DNA of 64,000 nucleotides from Ferruginibacter lapsinanis (GCF_020783315.1 NZ_CP086063.1:1724501-1788500), one strand, 5' to 3'. Shown: positions 1-9,090, counted from the stretch's first letter. The notes: generated by a model not told the origin, from the letters alone. Translations and numbers: made by a program.

Positions 1-397
1 GGATATAAAGTTGAATCATTTGGATGAGTATATTGCAGCACGAAGAAAGGCTGCTGATTTTTATGATAAGGCATTTGTCAATCATCCTAAAGTAACAGTT
101 CCATACAGAGCTGCTTACAGCAAACATGTTTTTCATCAATACACATTAGTATTGGAAGGGGTAGACAGAGATGCATTAAGTGCATTTTTAGCCGAAAGAG
201 GTATACCATCAATGATATATTATCCTGTGCCGTGTCACAAACAGCAGATGTTTGAGGCTTTTGGTGGCAGCAGTTATAATTTAGAAATTACCGATTGGTT
301 GACAGAAAGAGTGATCTCTTTGCCCATACATACAGAATTGGACGAAGAACAGCAGAATTTTATTGTAGAAAATGTTTTAGAATTTATTAATAAATAA
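1..397 (+). CDS. DegT/DnrJ/EryC1/StrS-family sugar aminotransferase, C-terminal part
   Basis: This is the C-terminal end of a PLP-dependent nucleotide-sugar aminotransferase. The reading frame is open to the left edge of the window, so the first two-thirds, including the PLP lysine, are missing. About 131 residues remain. They show the family's C-terminal small domain: an EYIAARRKAADFYDKAF helix, the YYPVPCHKQQ segment and the SLPIHTELDEEQ block near the end. Such enzymes move an amino group from glutamate to a keto-sugar nucleotide in the cytoplasm. The next gene starts 12 bp downstream, so it is the first visible gene of the nucleotide-sugar operon. It could be WbpE-like (UDP-GlcNAc(3NH2)A route) or an ArnB-like 4-aminotransferase; the visible part cannot decide the substrate. 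Confidence 0.9.
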   Translation, partial: DIKLNHLDEYIAARRKAADFYDKAFVNHPKVTVPYRAAYSKHVFHQYTLVLEGVDRDALSAFLAERGIPSMIYYPVPCHKQQMFEAFGGSSYNLEITDWLTERVISLPIHTELDEEQQNFIVENVLEFINK

Positions 398-409
398 CAA
401 ATATTAGAG

Positions 410-1732
410 ATGAAAATAACAGTAGTTGGAACAGGATACGTAGGATTAGTTACCGGAACATGTTTTGCTGAAACTGGCAATAAAGTTACTTGTGTTGATA
501 TAGACAAAAGTAAAGTTGACAAACTATCATCCGGGCAGATCACTATTTATGAACCCGGACTTGAGAAAATATTTTTGCGTAATCAAAAAGAAGGCCGTTT
601 GCATTTTACCACTTCATTGGCAGATGGTATCAAAGGTGCTCAGATAATTTTTCTTGCTTTGCCTACACCTCCGGGAGAAGATGGGAGTGCAGATTTGAAA
701 TATATTCTTGGGGTGGCTGCAGAATTAGGTAAACTAATTCAACCTGATGATTTTAAAGTTATCATTGATAAAAGTACTGTGCCTGTTGGAACTTCAGATA
801 AGGTGCATGCAGCGTTAATTGCCAATGGTGCGGATGAAAAATCGTTTGCGGTAGTAAGTAATCCGGAGTTTTTAAGAGAAGGGGTAGCAGTAGATGATTT
901 TATGAAACCGGACAGGGTGGTAATAGGAACATCATCTGAAAGAGCGAAAGAAATCTTAAATGAATTATATGCTCCTTTTGTAAGGCAAGGCAATCCGATC
1001 ATTTTTATGGATGAAAGAAGTGCGGAGCTTACTAAGTATGCGGCCAATTCATTTCTGGCAACCAAAATTACGTTCATGAATGAAATAGCTCAGTTATGTG
1101 AATTGTTGGGTGCAGATGTTGATATGGTACGTAAAGGAATCGGTAGTGACGAAAGGATAGGAAAAAGATTTTTGTTCCCTGGTATAGGATATGGGGGAAG
1201 TTGTTTTCCTAAAGATGTACAGGCGTTAGCAAAATCATCTGCAGAAGTAAACTACGAGTTTAAAATATTAGATGCAGTAATGGATGTAAATGAAAAACAA
1301 AAATTACATCTGTTGCCTAAAATAAAAGCTTATTTCAATAATGACATAAGTGGAAAGAGAATTGCTTTGTGGGGGCTTGCATTTAAACCAAACACTGATG
1401 ATATCAGAGAAGCGCCGGCATTATATATAATTGATGAATTAGTGGCAGCAGGAGCTACTGTTGCCGTGTATGACCCTGAAGCAATGGCTAATGTAAAACA
1501 ATTGATCGGAGATAAAGTTACCTATGCAAATGATCAATATGCTGCACTGGAAAATGCGGATGTATTGGTAATTGCAACCGAATGGAGTGAATTCAGAACG
1601 CCTGATTTTGAGATGATATCATCAGCATTAAAAAACAAAGTGATTTTTGATGGCAGAAATCTTTTTGGATTGAAACAAATGGAAGACCTAGGCTATCATT
1701 ATGAAAGTATTGGTAGAAAAGTTGTAAAATAA
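410..1732 (+). CDS. ugd: UDP-glucose 6-dehydrogenase
   Basis: This enzyme oxidises UDP-glucose twice with NAD+ to give UDP-glucuronate in the cytoplasm. The 440-residue protein has the usual length. The N-terminal Rossmann loop is [10 protein letters not shown], the catalytic cysteine is Cys265 in GGSCFPKD, and the C-terminal UDP-binding Rossmann domain starts near [11 protein letters not shown]. Its product is the substrate of the decarboxylase encoded 16 bp downstream, which supports UDP-glucose rather than another UDP-sugar as substrate. The start is the ATG 12 bp after the preceding stop and fits the family N-terminus [12 protein letters not shown]. It is co-transcribed with its neighbours by spacing. 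A different nucleotide-sugar dehydrogenase lies at 2760-4049, so the two are not redundant. Confidence 0.95.
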   Translation: MKITVVGTGYVGLVTGTCFAETGNKVTCVDIDKSKVDKLSSGQITIYEPGLEKIFLRNQKEGRLHFTTSLADGIKGAQIIFLALPTPPGEDGSADLKYILGVAAELGKLIQPDDFKVIIDKSTVPVGTSDKVHAALIANGADEKSFAVVSNPEFLREGVAVDDFMKPDRVVIGTSSERAKEILNELYAPFVRQGNPIIFMDERSAELTKYAANSFLATKITFMNEIAQLCELLGADVDMVRKGIGSDERIGKRFLFPGIGYGGSCFPKDVQALAKSSAEVNYEFKILDAVMDVNEKQKLHLLPKIKAYFNNDISGKRIALWGLAFKPNTDDIREAPALYIIDELVAAGATVAVYDPEAMANVKQLIGDKVTYANDQYAALENADVLVIATEWSEFRTPDFEMISSALKNKVIFDGRNLFGLKQMEDLGYHYESIGRKVVK

Positions 1733-1748
1733 TATAATAAAACCTCAA

Positions 1749-2729
1749 ATGAAAAAACGAATACTTATCACCGGGGCGGCGGGATTTTTAGGCTCACATT
1801 TATGTGATCGCTTTATTAAAGAAGGGTACCATGTAATTGCGATGGATAACCTGATCACAGGCGATCTTAAAAATATCGAACATCTTTTCCCTTTAGAAGA
1901 TTTCGAATTTTATAATCATGATGTAACAAAGTTTATACACATACACGGTGATTTAGATTATATCCTTCATTTTGCATCTCCGGCAAGCCCGATAGATTAT
2001 TTGAAAATTCCTATACAAACTTTAAAAGTAGGTTCTCTCGGAACGCACAATTGTCTTGGATTGGCGAAAGAAAAGAAAGCAAGAATATTGGTGGCAAGCA
2101 CCAGTGAGGTATACGGCGATCCTTTGGTGCATCCACAAACAGAAGATTATTGGGGTAATGTAAACCCGGTTGGCCCCAGAGGAGTGTACGATGAGGCAAA
2201 ACGTTTTCAGGAAGCTATAACAATGGCGTATCACACATATCACGAAGTTGAAACCAGGATCATAAGGATCTTTAATACCTATGGTCCAAGAATGAGGCTA
2301 AATGATGGCAGAGCCTTACCGGCATTTATTGGCCAGGCATTACGTGGAGAAGATTTGACCGTTTTTGGTGATGGCAGCCAAACCAGAAGTTTTTGTTATG
2401 TGGATGATCTGGTAGAAGGTATCTACAGATTGTTGATGAGTGATTATGTACAGCCTGTAAACATTGGCAACCCTGATGAAATTTCTTTAAAAGATTTTGC
2501 TGAAGAAATTATTAAACTCACAGGGACAGATCAAAAGATCGTTTACAAACCACTGCCTACAGATGATCCGAAACAACGTAAACCAGATATCACCAGGGCA
2601 AAAAAATTATTGAACTGGGAACCTAAAGTTGCAAGAGCAGAAGGTTTAAAAATAACGTACGAATATTTTAAAAATTTACCGAAAGAAGAGTTGTATAAAA
2701 TGCCGAAAGAATTCGAGAGCAAAAAATAA
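1749..2729 (+). CDS. UDP-glucuronate decarboxylase (UDP-xylose synthase), SDR family
   Basis: This short-chain dehydrogenase of extended type (326 aa) probably converts UDP-glucuronate to UDP-xylose, with NAD+ recycled in the active site. It shows the glycine-rich loop [10 protein letters not shown] at residues 8-17, the substrate-binding HFASPASP segment typical of UXS enzymes, and the catalytic pair Tyr147/Lys151 in VYDEAKR. The block [10 protein letters not shown] follows, as in the family. It sits directly after UDP-glucose dehydrogenase, giving a two-step route UDP-Glc to UDP-GlcA to UDP-Xyl. A related SDR activity such as a UDP-GlcA epimerase is possible, but the [11 protein letters not shown] block argues for the decarboxylase. 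Confidence 0.9.
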   Translation: MKKRILITGAAGFLGSHLCDRFIKEGYHVIAMDNLITGDLKNIEHLFPLEDFEFYNHDVTKFIHIHGDLDYILHFASPASPIDYLKIPIQTLKVGSLGTHNCLGLAKEKKARILVASTSEVYGDPLVHPQTEDYWGNVNPVGPRGVYDEAKRFQEAITMAYHTYHEVETRIIRIFNTYGPRMRLNDGRALPAFIGQALRGEDLTVFGDGSQTRSFCYVDDLVEGIYRLLMSDYVQPVNIGNPDEISLKDFAEEIIKLTGTDQKIVYKPLPTDDPKQRKPDITRAKKLLNWEPKVARAEGLKITYEYFKNLPKEELYKMPKEFESKK

Positions 2730-2759
2730 TTTACAACGAAATCTTTTCAATCACCTACG

Positions 2760-4049
2760 ATGTATCAGGATTTATTAGACAAAAAAAAGAAGTTAGCTGT
2801 AATTGGGCTGGGATATGTGGGATTGCCAATTGCATTGGAATTTGCTAAAAAAATAAAAGTGATCGGATTTGACATCAATGCAAAGCGTGTTGAAATGATG
2901 CGTAACAACATTGATCCGAGTCAGGAATTGGAAAGCAGCGCATTTGATGGTTGTGATATTGAATTTACCAATGATCTGGAGGTTTTAAAGCAAGCAAGTT
3001 TCTACATTGTAGCTGTGCCAACGCCGGTTGATGAAAATAATATTCCTGATCTTATTCCTGTAGAGAGAGCCAGTGAAACAGTAGGTAAAGTAATAAGCAA
3101 AGGCGATTATGTAGTTTTTGAAAGTACTGTTTATCCAGGTTGTACGGAAGAGGATTGCTTGCCGATCATTGAAAATTTATCGGGATTAAAGAATGTGATA
3201 GATTTTAAATCGGGATATTCTCCGGAAAGAATTAACCCGGGAGACAAAGAACATACTTTAGCAAAGATAGTAAAAGTGGTAAGCGGTTGTGATGCAGAAT
3301 CTTTGGATGTAGTGGCAAAAGTGTATGAACTTGTTGTCACAGCCGGTGTTCACAGAGCATCAAGTATAAAAGTAGCCGAAGCGGCAAAGATCATTGAGAA
3401 TACACAAAGAGATCTAAACATTGCGTTAATGAATGAACTGTCAATGATTTTTGATAGGATGAATATCAACACCTTTGAAGTATTGGAAGCAGCAGGTACT
3501 AAATGGAATTTTCTTAAGTTTCAACCGGGTTTGGTAGGCGGACATTGTATTGGCGTAGATCCATATTATCTTACCTATAAATCAAAAAAACTAGGATACG
3601 ATAGTCAGGTGATCTTGGCAGGTCGTTCTATTAATGATGGAATGGCAGGTTATGTCGCAAAAAAAATACTGCAGCACATAATACAGAATAATGGAAATGT
3701 CAAGAACGCAAAAGTATTATTGATGGGTGCCACGTTTAAAGAAAACGTAAGTGATATAAGAAATTCAAAAGTGGCTGATGTGGTTAAAGAATTAAAATCA
3801 TTTTCTTTAAATGTTGATATTACAGATCCTCATGCAGAAAGCGAAGAGTTGTTGCATGAATATGGATTTGAATTAACTCCAACGATCAGTAATGATTATG
3901 ACGCAGTGTTAATAACAGTGCCCCACAATGATTACAAATCATTAGACAATGCTTATTTTGAAAGCATCACTAAACCCAATGCGATCATTGCGGATTTAAA
4001 AGGTATCTATAGAAATAAAATTACCGGTAGGTTTTACTGGAGTTTATAG
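2760..4049 (+). CDS. UDP-N-acetylhexosamine 6-dehydrogenase (WbpO/TviB-like nucleotide sugar dehydrogenase)
   Basis: This is a 429-residue member of the UDP-glucose/GDP-mannose dehydrogenase family. It has the Rossmann start GLGYVGLPIALEFA, the ESTVYPGCTEE block typical of the WbpO/TviB/WbpA branch, the catalytic cysteine Cys263 in GGHCIGVDPYY and a C-terminal UDP-binding domain starting near GATFKENVSDIR. The GGHCIGVDPYYLTYK form is that of enzymes acting on UDP-GlcNAc, UDP-GalNAc or UDP-ManNAc rather than UDP-glucose. The next gene encodes a WbpP/TviC-like 4-epimerase. That pair makes UDP-GalNAc uronic acid in Vi antigen and Pseudomonas O6 pathways, so the same product is inferred here. Substrate choice among the HexNAc sugars is not decided by sequence. 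Confidence 0.88.
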   Translation: MYQDLLDKKKKLAVIGLGYVGLPIALEFAKKIKVIGFDINAKRVEMMRNNIDPSQELESSAFDGCDIEFTNDLEVLKQASFYIVAVPTPVDENNIPDLIPVERASETVGKVISKGDYVVFESTVYPGCTEEDCLPIIENLSGLKNVIDFKSGYSPERINPGDKEHTLAKIVKVVSGCDAESLDVVAKVYELVVTAGVHRASSIKVAEAAKIIENTQRDLNIALMNELSMIFDRMNINTFEVLEAAGTKWNFLKFQPGLVGGHCIGVDPYYLTYKSKKLGYDSQVILAGRSINDGMAGYVAKKILQHIIQNNGNVKNAKVLLMGATFKENVSDIRNSKVADVVKELKSFSLNVDITDPHAESEELLHEYGFELTPTISNDYDAVLITVPHNDYKSLDNAYFESITKPNAIIADLKGIYRNKITGRFYWSL

Positions 4050-4075
4050 ATTTCACTCCCGGTAGTATCAACAAC

Positions 4076-5083
4076 ATGAATAATATATTCCATACAAAAG
4101 ATCTGGCGAACTATAGTTTTTTAGTTACTGGTGGTGCTGGTTTTATCGGAAGCCATATTGCAGAATATTTATTGAGAAATGGTGCAAAAAAAGTACGTGT
4201 GCTCGATAATATGGAAAATGGATTTGAGTCTAATCTCCATATTCTGCGGCAATACCCTGGTTTTGAATTTATTTCTGGTGATATCAGAAATGCAGAAATA
4301 TGCAACCAGGCATGTATTGGTATAGATTATGTAAGTCATCAGGCTGCATTAGGTTCAGTGCCACGTTCTATTGCTTTTCCATCTGTTTCAACCGAAGTAA
4401 ATGTAAGTGGGTTTGTGAATATGTTAAAGGCGGCAGTAGATAATAAAGTGAAGCAGGTAGTATACGCTTCTTCATCTTCTGTTTATGGAGATGAAAAATC
4501 GCTTCCAAAAATTGAAAGCCGTGTAGGAAATTGTCTTTCTCCTTATGCTGTCAGCAAAAAAACAAATGAGTTGTATGCACAAGTATTTGCCGGTGTTTAT
4601 GGTTTGAATTTGATAGGGCTAAGATATTTTAATGTTTTTGGTCCAAGGCAGGATCCTGATGGGCAATATGCTGCGGTCATTCCATTATTTGTAAAAGGGA
4701 TAATTAAAAAGACGCCGGTTTTCATCAATGGAGACGGAGAACAAACCAGAGACTTTACTTTTGTTGATAATGCTGTACAAATGAATATACGGGCTATGCT
4801 TTCAGGCAATCCAGAATCAATGAATAAAGTATACAATGTAGCCATCGGCGAGAATTTTTCCATCAATAAATTGTATACTTCCTGCAAAGAATATTTAGAA
4901 AGTGATTTTGAACCTACATATAGAGAAGCAAGACAGGGAGATGTCAGAGATTCTTTGGCAGACATATCACTGGCAAAAAAAATGCTCGGGTATGTTCCTA
5001 CCAAAAAATTTGACGATGGATTAATTGAAACCATTGAATATTTTAAGAACCTTTATACAGCCAAACATTCATCCACTATATAG
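4076..5083 (+). CDS. UDP-N-acetylglucosamine 4-epimerase-like SDR (WbpP/TviC type)
   Basis: This 335-residue extended SDR has GGAGFIGSHIAEYLL as NAD-binding loop, the YASSSSVYGDEKSLPK segment and the catalytic Tyr157/Lys161 in YAVSKKTNE. The following RYFNVFGPRQDP block is shared with WbpP, TviC and Gne-type UDP-HexNAc 4-epimerases, which invert C4 of UDP-GlcNAc or its uronic acid. It lies 26 bp after the dehydrogenase gene and 23 bp before rfbC. The dehydrogenase-epimerase order matches the tviB-tviC and wbpO-wbpP pairs. By the family's known chemistry it would interconvert UDP-GlcNAc(A) and UDP-GalNAc(A) in the cytoplasm. It could also act on non-acetylated UDP-hexoses. Confidence 0.87.
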   Translation: MNNIFHTKDLANYSFLVTGGAGFIGSHIAEYLLRNGAKKVRVLDNMENGFESNLHILRQYPGFEFISGDIRNAEICNQACIGIDYVSHQAALGSVPRSIAFPSVSTEVNVSGFVNMLKAAVDNKVKQVVYASSSSVYGDEKSLPKIESRVGNCLSPYAVSKKTNELYAQVFAGVYGLNLIGLRYFNVFGPRQDPDGQYAAVIPLFVKGIIKKTPVFINGDGEQTRDFTFVDNAVQMNIRAMLSGNPESMNKVYNVAIGENFSINKLYTSCKEYLESDFEPTYREARQGDVRDSLADISLAKKMLGYVPTKKFDDGLIETIEYFKNLYTAKHSSTI

Positions 5084-5106
5084 AAGAATAATATCACAAT
5101 TAATTT

Positions 5107-5661
5107 ATGCCGTTTATAAAAACAGATTTTCCCGGGTTAGTGATTTTTGAACCTAAAGTACATGCAGATGACAGAGGTTATTTTTTCGAAAGCTATAATG
5201 CTAATGTATTTTCTGCAGAAGGGATTGAAATAAAATTCATTCAGGATAACCAGGCTAAATCATCTTACGGGGTGATAAGAGGATTGCATTATCAACTAAA
5301 CCCCTACGCACAAACGAAATTGATCAGAGCACTTAGTGGGTCTATTTTAGATGCAGTGGTGGATCTGCGTAAAGGTTCTCCAACTTTTGGAAAATCTTTC
5401 AGTATAGAATTGTCTGCAGAAAATAAAAAGCAATTACTGGTGCCGCAAGGATTTGCACACGGATATTCTGTATTGAGTGAAACAGCCGAAGTATTGTATA
5501 AGGTTGATCAGTTTTACAATAAAGAAAGCGAAGGAGGTGTATTGTATAACGATCCCGCCCATGGTATTGATTGGAGAATTCCTATTGATAAGCAGATATT
5601 GTCGGAAAAAGATATGCATAATCCGCTTATTGCCGACTGTGTACATAATTTTGTTTTTTAA
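5107..5661 (+). CDS. rfbC: dTDP-4-dehydrorhamnose 3,5-epimerase
   Basis: RfbC/RmlC inverts C3 and C5 of dTDP-4-keto-6-deoxyglucose, the third step to dTDP-L-rhamnose. The 184-residue protein has the normal cupin-family length. Visible landmarks are GLVIFEPKVHADDRGYFFESYN, split here by position (residues 10-31), the catalytic histidine His61 in GVIRGLHYQ, the VVDLRKGSPTFGK block and the PQGFAHGYSVLS segment, followed by VLYKVDQFYNKE. It is followed 8 bp later by rfbD. The genes for the first two rhamnose steps (rfbA, rfbB) are not in the window and may lie upstream of the left edge. Confidence 0.95.
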   Translation: MPFIKTDFPGLVIFEPKVHADDRGYFFESYNANVFSAEGIEIKFIQDNQAKSSYGVIRGLHYQLNPYAQTKLIRALSGSILDAVVDLRKGSPTFGKSFSIELSAENKKQLLVPQGFAHGYSVLSETAEVLYKVDQFYNKESEGGVLYNDPAHGIDWRIPIDKQILSEKDMHNPLIADCVHNFVF

Positions 5662-5669
5662 TACTCACT

Positions 5670-6530
5670 ATGCCTACTATTTTAGTTACCGGTGCTAACG
5701 GTCAGCTTGGGCAGGAAATGCAGGTTATTGCTGCATCTTATCCTGAATATTCTTTTTTGTTTGTAACAAGAAACGAGTTGCCTATTGATGATTTTTCAGC
5801 AGTAAAGAATTTCTTTTCTCAACATGCAATAGATTATTGTGTAAACTGTGCTGCTTATACGGCTGTGGATAAAGCTGAAGCAGAAGTTGATAAAGCATAT
5901 TCTATCAATGCAGATGCAGTTGGTAATTTGGCAAAAATCTGTAAAACATCGGGTACGCAGCTTATTCATATATCAACAGATTATGTATTTGATGGAACAA
6001 ATACAGAGCCAATAAAAGAAGATCAGACAACCAATCCTATTGGGGTATATGGAGCCAGCAAATTAAAAGGAGAACAGGAAGCGTTGCAGCATGATCCATC
6101 TGCTATTATCATTCGTACATCCTGGGTGTACTCATCTTTTGGCAATAATTTTGTAAAAACAATGTTGCGACTTATGAAGGAAAGAGAAAGTATCAATGTG
6201 GTGAGTGATCAGTTTGGATGCCCTACTTATGCAGCAGATCTTGCAGAGGCGATCATGAAAATAATAACTTCCAACTCCCAACCTCCAACTTCCAACATTT
6301 ATAACTATTCTAATAAGGGGATGATCAATTGGCATCAATTTGCGGTGGCAATAAAAGAACTGTCGGGAAGTGCTTGTGTTGTTAATCCAATCCCTTCATC
6401 ACAATACCCTACACCGGCAAAACGTCCGGCATACTCGGTAATGGACACCTCGAAAATTCAGCAAACTTTTGCTATTACAATTCCTGAATGGAAAGAAAGT
6501 TTGAAAAAATGTTTGGCCAAAATGCTGTAA
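5670..6530 (+). CDS. rfbD: dTDP-4-dehydrorhamnose reductase
   Basis: RfbD/RmlD reduces dTDP-4-keto-L-rhamnose to dTDP-L-rhamnose with NAD(P)H. The 286-residue SDR has the loop TGANGQLGQEM at residues 7-17, the VNCAAYTAVDKAE block, STDYVFDG and the catalytic Tyr127/Lys131 in YGASKLKGE. The motif RTSWVYSSFGNNFVKTM follows. An odd feature is a run of four CTTCCAA-like heptamers at 6266-6299, translated as TSNSQPPTSN, just before the conserved IYNYSN block; it lies in a surface-loop region of the family, so the enzyme is probably intact. This is the last gene of the nucleotide-sugar operon. It converges on the minus-strand gene that ends 6 bp away. Confidence 0.94.
   Translation: MPTILVTGANGQLGQEMQVIAASYPEYSFLFVTRNELPIDDFSAVKNFFSQHAIDYCVNCAAYTAVDKAEAEVDKAYSINADAVGNLAKICKTSGTQLIHISTDYVFDGTNTEPIKEDQTTNPIGVYGASKLKGEQEALQHDPSAIIIRTSWVYSSFGNNFVKTMLRLMKERESINVVSDQFGCPTYAADLAEAIMKIITSNSQPPTSNIYNYSNKGMINWHQFAVAIKELSGSACVVNPIPSSQYPTPAKRPAYSVMDTSKIQQTFAITIPEWKESLKKCLAKML
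6266..6299. repeat. four-unit CTTCCAA heptamer repeat inside rfbD
   Basis: Four consecutive heptamers read CTTCCAA, CTCCCAA, CCTCCAA and CTTCCAA. The 34-base block matches, with 27 identical positions by my alignment, the block at 29963-29996 inside queE. Here the strand shown is the coding strand of rfbD. Confidence 0.75.
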
Positions 6531-6536
6531 TGTTTA

Positions 6537-7292
6537 TCATTCTTTATTACGAATATATACCAGCTTAATGCCGGCTTTATCCGTTTCTCTTTTGTCTATT
6601 TCAAATTGAGGTAATGATTTTATCAATGGGGTAAGTTTTAAAAACCCAAAATTTCTCGGATCGAAATTTGGTTGTTTTTTTAATATAAGATTGCCTACAT
6701 CTCCTAAAAAAGCCCATCCATTTTCATCTGCAAGATCATTGATCGATGCAGCAATTAATTTCAACGTTTCTTTATTGACTTTGTCTACAACTGGCTTAGC
6801 CGCAGGTTTATGTGTTTTGGTTTTTGGCGTTTCGGTCTCAACAGATTCAAATACAGGAATGATCTCCATATAGATAAATTTATCACAAGCCACTATAAAT
6901 GGATTGGGTGTTTTCTTTTGTCCGATCCCAAATACTTTCATGCCAGCTTCTCTTAATCTTGTTGCAAGCCTTGTAAAATCACTATCACTGGATACAATAC
7001 AAAATCCATCCACTTTACCAGAGTATAAAATATCCATGGCGTCAATTATCAATGCACTATCACTGGAGTTTTTACCACTGGTATAACTATATTGCTGTAT
7101 AGGAGTAATGGCATTTTCCAGTAAAACATTTTTCCAGCCCGATACGGTCGGCCTGGTCCAATCTCCGTAAATTCTTTTAAAAGTAGGAGTGCCATATTTA
7201 GCAATCTCCTCCATCACCCCTTTTACATTACTATAAGGCACATTGTCTGCATCAATCAATACAGCAAGCCTGATATCTTTTTGAATATCCAT
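6537..7292 (-). CDS. NYN-domain (LabA/DUF88-like) putative ribonuclease with C-terminal OST-HTH/LOTUS domain
   Basis: The 251-residue protein combines a PIN-like NYN nuclease domain (about residues 8-145) with an OST-HTH/LOTUS-type winged helix (about residues 170-245). The acidic residues expected of a NYN metal site are visible in LIDADNVPYSN, SDSALIIDAMDIL and CIVSSDSDFTRLATRL. The LOTUS part contains LIAASINDLADENGWAFL and FDPRNFGFLKLTPLIKS. These families are thought to bind or cut RNA; no substrate is known for this protein and the role is inferred. The start is the ATG at 7292, followed at once by an IRLAVLIDADN strand as in homologues. It is monocistronic, convergent with rfbD and divergent from the next gene. 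Confidence 0.85.
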   Translation of the reverse strand: MDIQKDIRLAVLIDADNVPYSNVKGVMEEIAKYGTPTFKRIYGDWTRPTVSGWKNVLLENAITPIQQYSYTSGKNSSDSALIIDAMDILYSGKVDGFCIVSSDSDFTRLATRLREAGMKVFGIGQKKTPNPFIVACDKFIYMEIIPVFESVETETPKTKTHKPAAKPVVDKVNKETLKLIAASINDLADENGWAFLGDVGNLILKKQPNFDPRNFGFLKLTPLIKSLPQFEIDKRETDKAGIKLVYIRNKE

Positions 7293-7358
7293 TACACAAT
7301 ATAATCTTTTTTCAGGGCATTCTCAACTCAGTTCTATTGACTACTTTTACAACATAAT

Positions 7359-8540
7359 ATGCAACTCTTTACTACTACCAATAAAATTATCGTTACCTGC
7401 AGTAACCGTTTGTCACCCTATCTTCAGCAGGAGATAGAAGAATTAGGCTTTACTCCTGTCCGTGTTTTCAAAACCGGTGTAGAATTAAAAGGAACACTGG
7501 CAGATTGTATACAATTAAATTTAAATCTTCGTTGCGCAAGTCAGGTGTTATTTTTAATACAGGAATTCAATGCAAGAAATGCCGATGATCTGTACAATGC
7601 TTTATTAAATTTTGAGTGGGAGGATATCATTGCTCCTGATGGATATTTTTCTATCAGCAGTAATGTAGATAATGAAACTATTAATAATAGCCTGTTTGCG
7701 AATGTAAAAGTGAAGGATGCAATTGTAGATAGATTTCGTAACCGAACTGGGCAGCGACCTAACTCCGGACCGGAGTTAGATAAAACTGTCATTCATTTGT
7801 ATTGGAAAGAAGAGATTGCAGAGATCTTCATTGATACTTCGGGAGAAACTTTATCTAAACATGGGTACAGAAAGATACCAGGGAAGGCTCCAATGCTGGA
7901 AGCACTAGCTGCAGCTACTTTGCTGGCAACCAAGTGGGATAGGAGATCTCCATTCATTAACCCAATGTGCGGTTCTTCCACAGTTGCTATCGAAGCAGCG
8001 TTATTGGCTACAAATCGTAGACCAGGCCTTTACAGAAATAACTATGCCTTTATGCATTTGGTAGGATACAATAAGGAAATGTATGAAATGCAACGTAAAC
8101 GGTTAGACGAAAAAATAATTGAAGTGCCGGGGTTAAAAATTATTGCAACTGATATCAGTACAGATGCTGTTAATATTTCAAAAATAAATGCAGGAGCAGC
8201 TGGTGTTGAGAACCTGATACAGTTTGCTATAGGAGATTTCGAAACCACGCCGATCCCGGAGAATGAAAATGGAGTTATTTACTTTAACCCGGAATATGGG
8301 GATAGATTAGGAGTAGAAGCGGAGTTGCAAATAACGTATAAACGTATCGGTGATTTTATGAAAAAGGAATGCAAGGGCTACACAGGTTATATATTTACGG
8401 GTAATCTGGAGTTAGGAAAAAAAATAGGACTTAAACCATCAAGACGAATAGAATTTTACACTAGTAAAATAGATTGCAGGTTATTTGAATATGAATTATA
8501 TAGTGGAACTAAACGAACAGATAAAGCAGAAAATATTTAA
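7359..8540 (+). CDS. THUMP-domain class I SAM-dependent RNA methyltransferase (RlmL N-terminal-like)
   Basis: The 393-residue protein has a THUMP RNA-binding region at about residues 45-160 and a Rossmann methyltransferase domain after it. Motif I appears as NPMCGSSTVAIEAALLA. The acidic motif II is ATDISTDAV. The catalytic motif IV is FNPEYGDRLG, where most RlmL/Trm-type N2-guanine methyltransferases have NPPY; the P-to-E change is seen by eye and its effect is unknown. The family modifies guanines in 23S rRNA (RlmL m2G2445) or related RNAs, so a role in rRNA methylation is inferred. The DinB-type gene starts 13 bp downstream, suggesting co-transcription. A TACTTTTA element at 7342-7349 is a candidate -7 box. 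Confidence 0.88.
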   Translation: MQLFTTTNKIIVTCSNRLSPYLQQEIEELGFTPVRVFKTGVELKGTLADCIQLNLNLRCASQVLFLIQEFNARNADDLYNALLNFEWEDIIAPDGYFSISSNVDNETINNSLFANVKVKDAIVDRFRNRTGQRPNSGPELDKTVIHLYWKEEIAEIFIDTSGETLSKHGYRKIPGKAPMLEALAAATLLATKWDRRSPFINPMCGSSTVAIEAALLATNRRPGLYRNNYAFMHLVGYNKEMYEMQRKRLDEKIIEVPGLKIIATDISTDAVNISKINAGAAGVENLIQFAIGDFETTPIPENENGVIYFNPEYGDRLGVEAELQITYKRIGDFMKKECKGYTGYIFTGNLELGKKIGLKPSRRIEFYTSKIDCRLFEYELYSGTKRTDKAENI

Positions 8541-8553
8541 TTTTATTTGAAAG

Positions 8554-9048
8554 ATGAAAGAACTCTTATCCAAATATGCATCTTACAATGCCTGGGCAAA
8601 TAAAAAAATATTTGACCGGGCAGGTTTATTGACGGAAGAACAGGTTCGGCAGGAAATTGCCAGTAGTTTCCCCAGCATTTACAAAACAGCATTGCATTTG
8701 TTGGATGCAGAAAGTATCTGGTGGCAGCGGATCAAGTTGACTGAGCTGGTAGTTGTTCCAAGCCAGCATTTTACCGGAAGTTTTTCAGATCTAGTTGTTG
8801 AACTCAATGAGCAATCCGGTAAATGGGAAAGTTGGGTAAAAGCTGCTTCAGATAATCAAATACAGCATGTATTTGCCTATCAAAATTCAAAGAAAGAACA
8901 GTTTAAACAACCGGTGAATGAAGTGCTATTGCATATTTTTAATCATGGCACTTATCACCGTGGCCAAATTGTAACGATGTTTCGTCAATTGGGTATTGAT
9001 AATATTCCGCAAACAGATTTTGCTTTTTATATGCGGAACTTAAAGTAG
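8554..9048 (+). CDS. DinB/YfiT-family putative metal-dependent protein
   Basis: This 164-residue protein belongs to the DinB/YfiT four-helix superfamily. The metal-binding histidines expected of the fold are visible: one in LHLLDAESIWW (about residue 47) and two in LLHIFNHGTYHRGQIV (about residues 130-135). The N-terminal SYNAWANKKIF segment is also typical. Relatives include DNA-damage-inducible proteins and thiol-dependent S-transferases such as bacillithiol transferases; the substrate here cannot be predicted. It follows the methyltransferase gene by 13 bp and is likely in the same transcript. The next gene has its own candidate promoter at 9083-9090. Confidence 0.85.
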   Translation: MKELLSKYASYNAWANKKIFDRAGLLTEEQVRQEIASSFPSIYKTALHLLDAESIWWQRIKLTELVVVPSQHFTGSFSDLVVELNEQSGKWESWVKAASDNQIQHVFAYQNSKKEQFKQPVNEVLLHIFNHGTYHRGQIVTMFRQLGIDNIPQTDFAFYMRNLK

Positions 9049-9082
9049 CTTTCTGTTGATAGATACTTGAAGGCGACGATAA

Positions 9083-9090
9083 TAATTTTG
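9083..9090 (+). promoter_or_regulatory. candidate -7 box (TAATTTTG) of the Crp-family gene
   Basis: The octamer matches the Bacteroidota consensus TAnnTTTG. It ends only 8 bases before the ATG at 9099, so any transcript from it would have almost no leader. I see no clear -33 TTTG at the right distance. Confidence 0.5.
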
